From Liminaster sp017519885 (GTDB lineage Bacteria; Bacteroidota; Bacteroidia; Bacteroidales; UBA3663), in NCBI GenBank assembly GCA_017519885.1, contig JAFWRO010000023.1:10038-74037 (forward strand): a DNA stretch of 64,000 bases, written 5' to 3'. The notes under the pieces were generated by a model, which saw only the letters and a program-made list of their open reading frames with translations, was not told the DNA's origin and did no database searches. The translations under genes were made by a program, and so were the position numbers. Shown here piece by piece: positions 45,540 through 54,324 of this stretch. Numbering within the stretch: the stretch's first letter is position 1; every line of letters starts with the position of its first letter.

Positions 45540-46241
45540 ATGAAAAAAACATTATTTATAGCCATCCTGGCCACCCTGACTTGGGCAGCACAGGCACAGG
45601 ACTCCCTTCGCGTCACCATCTTCGGCGACAGTTATTCCACTTTCGAGGGCTGGCTTACCCCCGATACCAATGAACCCTGGTATTGGAGCGCCGACAGTCC
45701 TCATCGTCAGAAGGGCAACGACGTGACACGCGTCGAGCAGACCTGGTGGTGGCAGGTCATCGACCAGATGGGCTGGAAGCTCGAAATGAACAACTCTTAC
45801 AGCGGAGCCACCGTAGGCTATGCAGGCTACAACTACGACAACTACAAGCCTCGCTCGTTCAACACCCGCGTGGAGAATCTCGGCAATCCCGACATCATCC
45901 TTTCGTGCTGCATCACCAACGACTCGTGGACGGGCGAACTTGTCGGCGATTACAAGTGGGCCAACTGGACCGATAACGACCTGTGGTTCTTCCGTCCTGC
46001 CATGGCACGCCTCTGCAGTGTCATCAAGCAGAACTATCCTATGGCCCGCATCTATTTCATCCTCAACACCGAACTCAAGCCCGAGCATGCTGAGTCGATG
46101 CGTGTCATCTGCCGACATTACGGTCTGCCCCTCATCGAACTGCACGACATTGACAAGCAGTGGGGTCATCCCAGCCAGGCAGGCATGAAGGCTATCGCCC
46201 AGCAGGTGATGAACTTCGTTAAGAAGGATCTTGAAAAATAA
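45540..46241 (+). CDS. Secreted SGNH/GDSL-type esterase
   Basis: The 233-residue product has a Sec signal peptide (cleavage near AQAQ) and the SGNH hydrolase blocks: GDSYS with the nucleophile serine at residue 31, an oxyanion glycine region around YSGATVG, asparagine in CCITNDSW, and HPSQAG near the C-terminus for the catalytic histidine. Such small esterases commonly deacetylate plant polysaccharides. Its position between GH95 and GH31 suggests removal of O-acetyl groups from the same oligosaccharide. Confidence 0.85.
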   Translation: MKKTLFIAILATLTWAAQAQDSLRVTIFGDSYSTFEGWLTPDTNEPWYWSADSPHRQKGNDVTRVEQTWWWQVIDQMGWKLEMNNSYSGATVGYAGYNYDNYKPRSFNTRVENLGNPDIILSCCITNDSWTGELVGDYKWANWTDNDLWFFRPAMARLCSVIKQNYPMARIYFILNTELKPEHAESMRVICRHYGLPLIELHDIDKQWGHPSQAGMKAIAQQVMNFVKKDLEK

Positions 46242-46242
46242 T

Positions 46243-46296
46243 AATAGTTACTATAGTTAATATAGTCACTATAGTCAATATAGCCACTATAATTAA
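46243..46296. repeat. 9-nt phased repeats between the SGNH and GH31 genes
   Basis: Six contiguous 9-nt units: AATAGTTAC, TATAGTTAA, TATAGTCAC, TATAGTCAA, TATAGCCAC, TATAATTAA. The sequence is of the same type as the array at 45488 on the other side of the SGNH gene. Confidence 0.8.
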
Positions 46297-46310
46297 TACT
46301 CATAAAACTT

Positions 46311-49300
46311 ATGAAAAATATTCTAATTGCATCATTGTCGCTGCTTTCAGTCCTTCTTCTCACTTCATGTGGGGGCAAGGCCGTGAGCCAAAAGGGTCAG
46401 CAGGTAACGGTTCGCGTCGAACAGACAGCCGCCGATGGCCCCAAGCTCGTCCGTCTTGAAGTGATGGGCGAGAAGATCATTCGCGTAACGGCTACTGCCG
46501 AAAACAAGTTTGCCGATCGTCCTTCTCTCATCATCGTGCCGCAGGACCAGCAGGTCAAGTACGAGACCATCGAGCGTGGCGATACCGTGCAGGTAAAGAC
46601 CGCCTTCGTTGAGGCCAATGTACTTAAGAGCAACGGACAGGTGTGGTTCACCAACCTCAAGGGTGATGTCATCCTTGCCGAACAGGCCCAGGGCAGCAAG
46701 ACCTTTGCTCCCTATAGTGCAACGCAGACTGTCTGGACAGCTAATGCCGACGGCCCTGCCGAAGTGCCCAATCCAACCACTTGGAAGGGATGGTCCACTC
46801 GCGTTGTCTTCGAAAGCCCTGCCGATGAGGCATTCTATGGCCTCGGTCAACATCAGGCCGACGACTGGAACTACAAGGGCAAGAACGAAGAGCTTTTCCA
46901 GTACAACACCAAGGTCTCTGTTCCATTCGTCGTGTCGAGCCGCAACTACGGTGTGCTTGTCGATAGTTATTCGCTGATGCGTTTCGGCAACCCCAAGGAC
47001 TACAGCCAGCTGCCCGAACTCTTCGACCTCTACGACAAGGAAGGTGTCGCTGGTGCGCTCACTGGCACCTATTCTGCACCGGGCGAGGAGACACTTGTTC
47101 GTCGTGAGGATAGCATCTATTTCGAGAACCTTGCTTCGGCCAAGAACCTGCCTAAATACCCGCTCTATAAGGCACAGGTGACCTTCGAGGGCGAGATCGT
47201 GCCTCGTGTGACCGGCGAATACAACTTCAGTCATTACTACAGCGGCTATCAGAAGATCTATATCAATGACCGCAACGTCTATACCGAGGATGTGCAGGGC
47301 ACAGGTGTCGAGGGCGACCAGACCATCTGGCGCACCGCTTGGAACCCCAATGCCCGCAAGTTCGCCGTCAATATGGAGGCAGGCAAGCGCTACAAGTTCC
47401 GTCTCGAATGGGCACCCGATGGTGGTGAAGCCTATTGCGGACTGCGAGCCTTGGCTCCCGTTCTTCCCGAAGAGCAGGCCAAGCTGAGCTTCTGGAGCGA
47501 AATGGTGCAGCAGCTCGACTACTACTTCATCGCAGGCGACAACAGCGATGAGGTTGTCAAGGGTTACCGCACACTCACCGGCAAGGCTCAGATTATGCCG
47601 AAGTGGCTCTTCGGCTTCTGGCAGAGCCGCGAGCGCTACAAGAGTCAGCGCGAGATTCTCGATGCCCTCAAGGGCTTCCGCGACCGTAAGCTGCCTATCG
47701 ACAACATCGTTATGGACTGGAACTACTGGAGTCCCGACTCTTGGGGTGCATTCACCTTCGACACCCTTCGTTTCAACGACCCCAAGGGCATGATCGATAC
47801 CATCCATGCTCAGCACGCCAAGATCATGATCTCCTGCTGGCCCAAGTACTACCTCACCACCGACAATATGAAGGAACTCGACCAGATGGGCAAGATCTAC
47901 CAGCAGAGCATCAAGGACTCGCTCTACGACTGGCTCGGCTTCAAATATGCCTTCTACGATGCCTACGACCTCGATGCACGCAAGGTGTTCTGGCGTCAGC
48001 TCTACGAGAAACTCGGCGTCATCGGTATGGATGCCTGGTGGATGGATGCCTCTGAGCCTAATGTGCGCGACTGCACCGACCTGCCTTATCGCAAACTGCT
48101 CTGCGGACCCACTGCCCTTGGTTCGAGCGACGAATATTTCAACGCATATTCAATTGTCAATGCCGAGGCCATCTACGACGGTCAGCGTGGCTATGAGACG
48201 GCTGTCGAGCGTCAGGGCATCAAGGCCGACGATTCGCAGGCTCTCCAGAAGCAGGCCAAGTGGAACCAGTACGGCTTTGGCAACGACGCTGCATTCTCAC
48301 CCGACAATCAGCGTGTCTTCCTCCTCACGCGTAACGGCTTCGCTGCCGAGCAGCGATTCTCTACTGCCACTTGGTCGGGCGACATCGGCACCCGCTGGGA
48401 GGACATGAAGACGCAGATTACCGCAGGTCTCAACTTCTCCATCTCGGGCATTCCTTATTGGAGCCAGGACATCGGCGGTTTCTCGGTTGAGAAGCGTTAC
48501 GAGGCAGCACAGCACTTCTTTGATGCTACTGGACGCGAAAACGAGGACATGCGCGACTGGCGCGAACTCAATGTGCGCTGGCACGAGTGGGGTGTTTTCA
48601 CACCCATGTACCGCGTACACGGCCAGTTCCCGTTCCGCGAACCTTGGAACATCGCTCCCGAGTCGCATCCCGCATACAAGGTCATCCGTTCCTGCATTGA
48701 GTTCCGCTATCGAATGATGCCCTATATATACTCGTTGGCAGGCAAGGTTCATTTCGACGACTACACTATGCTGCGTCCCCTCGTGATGGACTTCGGCTAC
48801 GACCCCAAGGTGCTCGACCTGGGCTATCAGTTCATGTTCGGTCCCTCGTTCATGGTTTGCCCTGTCTATCAGTACAAGGCACGCCAGCGTGACGTCTATT
48901 TCCCCGAAGGCCGCATCTGGTACAACTTCTATGATGGTCGCATCGCCTCCGAAGGTGGCGAGACCCGCATCTGTGCCGCTCCCTACGAGCAGATACCCGT
49001 CTTTGTGCCCAGTGGCTCCATCATCCCCTTCGGTCCCGCTTTGCAGTATAGCGACGAGAAACCTGCTGGAACCATCCGTCTCTACCTCTATGAGGGTCAG
49101 GACGGCGAATTCACCCTCTACGAGGACGAAGGTACCAACTATGGCTATGAGGCTGGACGTTTCGCCAACATTCACTTCAGCTATAACGAGGCTCAGAAGG
49201 AACTCACCATCTCCGACCGCGAAGGCGAGTTCCCTGGCATGCTTCAGAAGCGCACCTTCATCGTCGTGCCTGTCGGAGCCAAACACATCCAGGGCTACGA

Positions 49301-49361
49301 TCCCGAAGCCAAGGGCATCGAAGTGCAGTACGATGGCAAGGCTCAAGTCGTGAAGCTTTAA
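46311..49361 (+). CDS. GH31 alpha-xylosidase-like enzyme with PA14 insert
   Basis: The 1,016-residue enzyme starts with a lipoprotein signal (LLTSCGG). The GH31 beta-sandwich includes EAFYGLGQHQADDWNYKG. It is interrupted at about residues 285-390 by a PA14 domain (RVTGEYNFSHYYSGYQKIYI). The TIM barrel has the nucleophile aspartate in WWMDASEPN near residue 579 and the acid/base aspartate in WSGDIGTRW near 689. A PA14 insert at this point is known from xyloglucan-active alpha-xylosidases such as CjXyl31A. The expected reaction is release of alpha-1,6-xylose from the non-reducing end of xyloglucan oligosaccharides. Confidence 0.92.
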   Translation: MKNILIASLSLLSVLLLTSCGGKAVSQKGQQVTVRVEQTAADGPKLVRLEVMGEKIIRVTATAENKFADRPSLIIVPQDQQVKYETIERGDTVQVKTAFVEANVLKSNGQVWFTNLKGDVILAEQAQGSKTFAPYSATQTVWTANADGPAEVPNPTTWKGWSTRVVFESPADEAFYGLGQHQADDWNYKGKNEELFQYNTKVSVPFVVSSRNYGVLVDSYSLMRFGNPKDYSQLPELFDLYDKEGVAGALTGTYSAPGEETLVRREDSIYFENLASAKNLPKYPLYKAQVTFEGEIVPRVTGEYNFSHYYSGYQKIYINDRNVYTEDVQGTGVEGDQTIWRTAWNPNARKFAVNMEAGKRYKFRLEWAPDGGEAYCGLRALAPVLPEEQAKLSFWSEMVQQLDYYFIAGDNSDEVVKGYRTLTGKAQIMPKWLFGFWQSRERYKSQREILDALKGFRDRKLPIDNIVMDWNYWSPDSWGAFTFDTLRFNDPKGMIDTIHAQHAKIMISCWPKYYLTTDNMKELDQMGKIYQQSIKDSLYDWLGFKYAFYDAYDLDARKVFWRQLYEKLGVIGMDAWWMDASEPNVRDCTDLPYRKLLCGPTALGSSDEYFNAYSIVNAEAIYDGQRGYETAVERQGIKADDSQALQKQAKWNQYGFGNDAAFSPDNQRVFLLTRNGFAAEQRFSTATWSGDIGTRWEDMKTQITAGLNFSISGIPYWSQDIGGFSVEKRYEAAQHFFDATGRENEDMRDWRELNVRWHEWGVFTPMYRVHGQFPFREPWNIAPESHPAYKVIRSCIEFRYRMMPYIYSLAGKVHFDDYTMLRPLVMDFGYDPKVLDLGYQFMFGPSFMVCPVYQYKARQRDVYFPEGRIWYNFYDGRIASEGGETRICAAPYEQIPVFVPSGSIIPFGPALQYSDEKPAGTIRLYLYEGQDGEFTLYEDEGTNYGYEAGRFANIHFSYNEAQKELTISDREGEFPGMLQKRTFIVVPVGAKHIQGYDPEAKGIEVQYDGKAQVVKL

Positions 49362-49383
49362 CTCCCCATTCATTTTGTTTTAG

Positions 49384-49407
49384 TTGGCAGCCAACCTTGG
49401 CTGCCAA
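49384..49407. terminator. Palindrome between GH31 and GH3
   Basis: TTGGCAGCCAA (49384-49394) pairs with TTGGCTGCCAA (49397-49407) around two bases. There is no T-run, so it may be an RNA processing or stability hairpin rather than a true terminator. The core resembles the palindromes at 24623-24678. Confidence 0.6.
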
Positions 49408-49429
49408 ACATAACCTATCCTAACCCCAT

Positions 49430-51880
49430 ATGTACTCTCGTCTTACATTACCCATCCTCCTGGCCACATTAGCTACTACTGCTATGGCTCAGCAGGTGGT
49501 GATTGATCCCTATGAGGCCCAATCCACCCTTTTTATACCCACCTATTCCCTCAGTACCCAACCCATCGAGCAGCGCATCAAGGATGCACTCAGCCAGATG
49601 ACGCTGGCCGAGAAGGTTCGTCTGTGCTATGCTCAGTCGAAGTTCTCTACCCCAGGTGTGCCACGTCTTGGCATCCCCGAGGTGCGCTACAGCGACGGAC
49701 CCCATGGTGTGCGTGCCGAAATCAATTGGAACGATTGGGGCTATGCGGGATGGAACAACGACTCCATCACCGCCTATCCTGCGCTCACTTGCCTTGCCGC
49801 CACCTGGAATCGTGACCTCGCCTTCTCCTACGGCTTCAATGTAGGACAAGAGGCGCGCTATCGCCGCAAGAATGTCCTGCTTGGTCCTGGTGTGAACATC
49901 TATCGTACGCCGCTCAATGGCCGCAACTTCGAGTATATGGGCGAAGACCCCTGTCTCGCTTCGAAGATGGTGGTACCCTACATCGATGGCATTCAGCGAA
50001 ACGGCGTAGCTGCCTGTGTCAAGCATTATGTCCTCAACGATCAGGAGGAGTTCCGCGGCCATGTCGATGTCAAGGTGTCCGACCGAGCCCTTCACGAGAT
50101 CTACCTGCCACCTTTCAAGGCTGCCGTCGAGAAAGGCAAGGTGTGGAGCATTATGGGCTCTTACAACCAGTATCTCGACCAGCATGCTTCGCACAACGAG
50201 GTGCTCATCGATGATATATTGAAAGGTGATTGGAACTTCGATGGCGTGGTCATTACCGACTGGGGTGCTGCTCACAATACCGACGAAGCTATCTTCAACG
50301 GCCTCGATGTCGAGATGGGAACCTATACCAATGGTCTTACATCTGAGGCTGGTGATTTCGGCTATGACGACTATTACCTGGGCCGAGCTTACTATGAGAA
50401 GTGTCTGCGTGGCGAAGTGCCCGACTCGATCATCAACGACAAGGCTGCTCGCATTCTTCGTTTGATATTCCGCACCGAGGCCAGCGCTGTCACCGCCTAT
50501 CCCAATGGACGTGTTGCCAGCGACACGCAACTTGCCGCTGCCCGTCGCATTGCCGACGAAGGCATCGTCCTCCTCAAGAACTCCGCTCCTGCTGGAGCGG
50601 GTAAGGGCGAGACTTCCCTGCTGCCTCTTCGTCCCGAGCGCTATCGTCGCATCCTTGTCGTGGGTGAGAATGCTACACGCAGCCTCTGTATGGGTGGAGG
50701 TTCATCGGAACTCAAGACCAAGGTAGAGATTTCGCCCCTGCAGGGCATCCGTGATCGTTTTGGCGACAAGGTCACCATCGACTATGCCGAAGGCTATCGT
50801 TCGGGAGGTGCCTTCTATGGTCGTATCGAACCCATTGACGATAGCGTTTATGCCGAGTTGCGCGCCGAAGCCGTCAAGAAGGCACGCGAGGCCGATCTTG
50901 TGATCTTCGTTGGCGGTCTGAACAAGAACCATTTTTCTGACTGCGAGGGCGGCGATCGACTCTCCTACGATCTCGATTTCCATCAGAACGAGCTTATCGA
51001 TGCGCTTGCTGCTGCCAATCCTCGAATAGTCTGCGTCATCATCTCGGGCAATGCCTTCCGTATGCCGTGGCTCAGCCGTGTGCCTGCGCTCCTTCAGAGC
51101 TGGTATCTCGGCTCGATGGCGGGGGCTGCTTTGGCCGACATCCTTTCGGGCGATGTGTGTCCGTCGGGCAAGACCATCTTCACCTATCCAGCCTCGCTTG
51201 CCGACTGTCCTGCCCATCAGCTGGGCCGTGTCAGCTATCCTGGTGTCAGTCCCGATGAGGTGCCTGCCGCCTGGCGCTACCAACCCAACAAGAATCCACG
51301 TTCGGCCGATCTGCTTGCCATCGCTTCCAAGAGCCCTACGGCCCTGCGCGATGCCGCTCGTAACTTTGATCCATCGCTCAAGACGCTCAACACATCCATC
51401 GATCCCTCCTCCCATCGTGGTGCAGGCGACGAAGTGGAAGTCTATGCTGAGGACATCCTTGTAGGTTACCGCTGGTACGACTATCACAAGCTCAATGGTG
51501 TGGGAACCTCGAGCGTTGTCTTCCCCTTCGGCTATGGTTTGAGCTACACGAAGTTCGCTTATGGCATACCCACCATCTATGCGGGCACCGTCAGTGTCGA
51601 AATCACCAATGTCGGCAAGGTCGAAGGCCAGGAGGTGGTGCAGTTCTATGTCTCCGATAACAAGAGCTCCGTCGTTCGTCCCAAGAAGGAATTGAAGCAC
51701 TTCGAGAAGGTCAACCTCAAGCCTGGTGAGCGCAAGGTAGTGAGCTACGTCATTCAGAACGATGACCTCTGCTATTACGATGAAGTGAAAGGCCGCTGGC
51801 TTTACGAACCTGGCGACTTCACCGTCTTTGTCGGCTCCTCTTCGGTCGATATCCGTGGCAAGGTCGATATCACCCGCTGA
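49430..51880 (+). CDS. GH3 beta-glucosidase/beta-xylosidase
   Basis: The 816-residue enzyme has a Sec signal peptide (cleavage near TAMAQ), an N-terminal TIM barrel with SDGPHGVRAE and KHYVLNDQE, and the nucleophile aspartate in VVITDWGAAH near residue 277. The second domain carries DCEGGDRLSYDL, whose glutamate is the likely acid/base. A fibronectin-III-like domain ends the protein (VEITNVGKVEGQEVVQFYVS). GH3 members release terminal beta-linked glucose or xylose. Next to GH31 and GH95, a beta-glucosidase acting on xyloglucan oligosaccharides after xylose removal is the best guess. A stretch at about 610-680 looks like a clade-specific insert. Confidence 0.92.
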   Translation: MYSRLTLPILLATLATTAMAQQVVIDPYEAQSTLFIPTYSLSTQPIEQRIKDALSQMTLAEKVRLCYAQSKFSTPGVPRLGIPEVRYSDGPHGVRAEINWNDWGYAGWNNDSITAYPALTCLAATWNRDLAFSYGFNVGQEARYRRKNVLLGPGVNIYRTPLNGRNFEYMGEDPCLASKMVVPYIDGIQRNGVAACVKHYVLNDQEEFRGHVDVKVSDRALHEIYLPPFKAAVEKGKVWSIMGSYNQYLDQHASHNEVLIDDILKGDWNFDGVVITDWGAAHNTDEAIFNGLDVEMGTYTNGLTSEAGDFGYDDYYLGRAYYEKCLRGEVPDSIINDKAARILRLIFRTEASAVTAYPNGRVASDTQLAAARRIADEGIVLLKNSAPAGAGKGETSLLPLRPERYRRILVVGENATRSLCMGGGSSELKTKVEISPLQGIRDRFGDKVTIDYAEGYRSGGAFYGRIEPIDDSVYAELRAEAVKKAREADLVIFVGGLNKNHFSDCEGGDRLSYDLDFHQNELIDALAAANPRIVCVIISGNAFRMPWLSRVPALLQSWYLGSMAGAALADILSGDVCPSGKTIFTYPASLADCPAHQLGRVSYPGVSPDEVPAAWRYQPNKNPRSADLLAIASKSPTALRDAARNFDPSLKTLNTSIDPSSHRGAGDEVEVYAEDILVGYRWYDYHKLNGVGTSSVVFPFGYGLSYTKFAYGIPTIYAGTVSVEITNVGKVEGQEVVQFYVSDNKSSVVRPKKELKHFEKVNLKPGERKVVSYVIQNDDLCYYDEVKGRWLYEPGDFTVFVGSSSVDIRGKVDITR

Positions 51881-51904
51881 TGATTATCTGACATCGTTTT
51901 TCTT

Positions 51905-53632
51905 ATGATGATAGATTTCCTTAACAGGAGGAGCCGATTCTCGATTCTCATCATGCTCCTCCTGTCTTTTTTAACATCATGCAGTCGTGGCAATCGTGAG
52001 GTAGCTGCCTCTCTCGACCGCATCGAGCAAGTCGTTGAGCAGCATCCCGATTCTGCCCTCATCGAACTTGTTCGCCTCGACAGTCTCCTTGATGCAGGTG
52101 CAGTGCACATAGAAGGCGACCGTCAGATGGCGCGTTATGCTCTGCTCAAGACGCAGACCCACGACAAGAACTGGATTGACGACACCAGCGACAGTCTCAT
52201 CCTTCGTGCCGTCCGCTACTATGACGAACATGGAAGTGACCACGAACGGTTGCTAGCGCATTTTTACCATGGAAGCATTCAACGAAATAATAATGACTAT
52301 GCGCTTGCCTTTACATCCTTTTACAAAGCTGCAGATTTAGCTTATGAGCCATCAGATAAGACGTGGCAAGGTATGGCATACTTAAATCTTTCTCTGATAT
52401 GCCGTATGCTCGGCAGCGTTGATGCCATTTCCTATGCCGATTCTGCATATCATTGTTTCTCGGTAGCTGGAGCTTCTCATCGCATGGAACAGGCTTTGGT
52501 GTATAAGGGTATAGCGCTAAGTTATTATAAGCAGAATGATGAGGCCAGAAGACTTTTTGAAGACGTTCTTTCTCATTCTTGCAATCCAATCACTACGAAT
52601 GAGTGCATCCGCCAGTATATTGACCTTTGTGTGAATATGGGGGATTTCGAAAAGGGAAACGAGCTTTTTGACCGACTCTCACCACCATTCTCATTCTTAG
52701 ACTACTCCAATCGTGTTTATGTAGATATCAATCGAAAAGATATTGATCGTGCAAGACAAGACCTGCTTTTTGCCAAGGAGTTGATTCAAGATGCCCGAGA
52801 TTCCGTTTTCTATTTAGCTGCAATGCGCAATGTTTGTTATCAAACGTCAGACTACAGAGGTGCATACGATGCGCTTGCTCGTAAATCCTTTCTTCAGGAC
52901 TCCCTTGTACGTGCTATGTCATCTCATTCTGTTGCATCAGTTCAGAAAGAATTGCTTTATCAGCAAAACTTACACATTCAATATGTATCAGCTCAGCAAC
53001 AGAAACAATGGGTATTGGTGTCTATCCTTATTCTTATGATTGTGGCTTGGGGTATTTCGTACGTTATTCAGAAGCGAAAAGAGCACAAACAAGAGATTGA
53101 TGCCTATGTTGTTAGTGTATCAATTCTTCAGCAGACGCTTTTCGACCGCGATAGCGATATTTCTGCTCTTCATCAATATATTGAGAGTCGTCAATCAGCC
53201 CATCTTTTTCGGGAAGAAGCCCTTCAAATCCAGGTCAGAAACCTTTTTTCCAAAAGTTTTCGAGATTTGAACATCCTTTGTACTTCGTATTTCAATAATA
53301 AGGGGAGAGTGGACGAGCAGCAAATAATTTATGAGAATGTTCTGAAGCTTATCAAGGGATTTGCCTCTCCTGTTCAGCAGAAAGAACTTGAGCACATCAT
53401 TGACCAACATTTTAATAATGTAATGCAGAAAGCTAGGTCATTGGACATCGGACTTTCAGACGAAGATTTTCTATTGTATCGATTAAAAGTCGCTGGATTC
53501 AGCTATCGATCCATTGGTTTGTTAATGAAGCAGGAAAACCCCGATACGATTAAGAAACGAGTGCAGCGGCTGAAAGCTAAGATTCTCCAATCGGGCTCTC
53601 CTTTTAGTGTCGAAATAGCCTCACTTTTGTAG
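51905..53632 (+). CDS. TPR lipoprotein with membrane helix and C-terminal HTH, regulatory
   Basis: The 575-residue protein has a lipoprotein-like signal (SFLTSC), tetratricopeptide-type helices to about residue 330, a membrane helix at about 360-380 (WVLVSILILMIVAWGISYVI), a coiled coil, and a C-terminal helix-turn-helix near 505-555 (DFLLYRLKVAGFSYRSIGLLM). Bacteroidetes encode many TPR-membrane-HTH proteins next to carbohydrate genes, where they probably act as membrane-bound regulators. It starts 24 nt after GH3, so it is likely in the same operon. By eye, base composition drops from GC-rich before about 52,255 to AT-rich after it, inside the gene. Confidence 0.8.
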   Translation: MMIDFLNRRSRFSILIMLLLSFLTSCSRGNREVAASLDRIEQVVEQHPDSALIELVRLDSLLDAGAVHIEGDRQMARYALLKTQTHDKNWIDDTSDSLILRAVRYYDEHGSDHERLLAHFYHGSIQRNNNDYALAFTSFYKAADLAYEPSDKTWQGMAYLNLSLICRMLGSVDAISYADSAYHCFSVAGASHRMEQALVYKGIALSYYKQNDEARRLFEDVLSHSCNPITTNECIRQYIDLCVNMGDFEKGNELFDRLSPPFSFLDYSNRVYVDINRKDIDRARQDLLFAKELIQDARDSVFYLAAMRNVCYQTSDYRGAYDALARKSFLQDSLVRAMSSHSVASVQKELLYQQNLHIQYVSAQQQKQWVLVSILILMIVAWGISYVIQKRKEHKQEIDAYVVSVSILQQTLFDRDSDISALHQYIESRQSAHLFREEALQIQVRNLFSKSFRDLNILCTSYFNNKGRVDEQQIIYENVLKLIKGFASPVQQKELEHIIDQHFNNVMQKARSLDIGLSDEDFLLYRLKVAGFSYRSIGLLMKQENPDTIKKRVQRLKAKILQSGSPFSVEIASLL

Positions 53633-53653
53633 TCTGTCCCCCTATTAACAATT

Positions 53654-53682
53654 GAAGCTCACTGATTTTTTCAGTGAGCTTC
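53654..53682 (+). terminator. Strong terminator closing the glycosidase operon
   Basis: A 12-bp perfect stem, GAAGCTCACTGA (53654-53665) with TCAGTGAGCTTC (53671-53682), a 5-T loop, and ATTTTTATT downstream. It lies 21 nt after the TPR-HTH stop and isolates the following island. Confidence 0.9.
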
Positions 53683-53773
53683 ATTTTTATTACTTAATTT
53701 TTAGGGAATTACTTTGAATAAATTAAATAATAATTATTTGATGATGTCCCCCAATTATTTAGGAAAAAATCTA

Positions 53774-53781
53774 TAACTTTG
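53774..53781 (+). promoter_or_regulatory. -7 box ahead of the peptidase/RHS island
   Basis: A perfect TAACTTTG lies 50 nt before the ATG at 53831. No TTG is found at the usual distance upstream, so the promoter may be weak or need an activator. Confidence 0.5.
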
Positions 53782-53830
53782 CAGTGCTAAAATCAAAATG
53801 TTTCAAACTAATTAATTGTAACCTTTCATT

Positions 53831-54215
53831 ATGAGAAATCATCTTTTTTTTACTTACAGCGATTATGTTTGCTCTTAGTGGAGCTGCCTCTCTTTATGCC
53901 GAAGAGGACAATATTCCTAAAGAAGTCCCCCTTGCCAGCAATCCTACAAAAGAAGGTGTTTTCCGTTCACCAGGCATTGCTGCCATCACTTGTTACTTTT
54001 TAGAAGGCGAACTGACCTTTACCTTTTCAGCCCCTCTTGGCATAGTAGAGTGCGAGGTTGTACGAGTTTCAGACAACGAAGTTTTCGATGCCATGTTCTA
54101 CGCAGTCAGCGGAGGTTCCGATAGCCTCTATGTCTCCACTGATGCTGATGACTATGAGATCACCCTCACGTGCGCGGACGGTACGGTATATTATGGTGAA
54201 TATAGTATAGAATAG
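53831..54215 (+). pseudogene. Small secreted beta-protein (DUF3244-like) with frameshift in signal peptide
   Basis: The ATG at 53831 opens a frame that stops at 53876. The main frame of 116 residues begins only at an ATG at 53865. A run of eight T at 53844-53851 separates them. With seven T the product would begin MRNHLFLLTAIMFALSGAAS, a perfect signal peptide cleaved near SLYA, giving about 105 mature residues. The mature part is beta-strand rich (GELTFTFSAPLGIVECEVVR, then YEITLTCADGTVYYGEYS) and resembles DUF3244 proteins. It could be phase-variable, a sequencing error, or a true null. As it stands directly before a C10 peptidase, an inhibitor role like that of the staphostatin-like proteins described beside Bacteroides C10 proteases is an inference. 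Confidence 0.65.
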
Positions 54216-54324
54216 ACATTCTTGTTCTCGAAATATGTCAGCCCTCCTACTCTTCCTTTTTCAACAGGGAATGATTGTTTTTTTTTACATCATCCATTAT
54301 AAAATAATAAACAAATTGCCGATA

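Noticed and set aside
46365..47816. Minus-strand open frame of 483 codons over the GH31 gene
   Set aside because: Shadow of the GH31 frame caused by GC-biased third positions; no start context or motifs.
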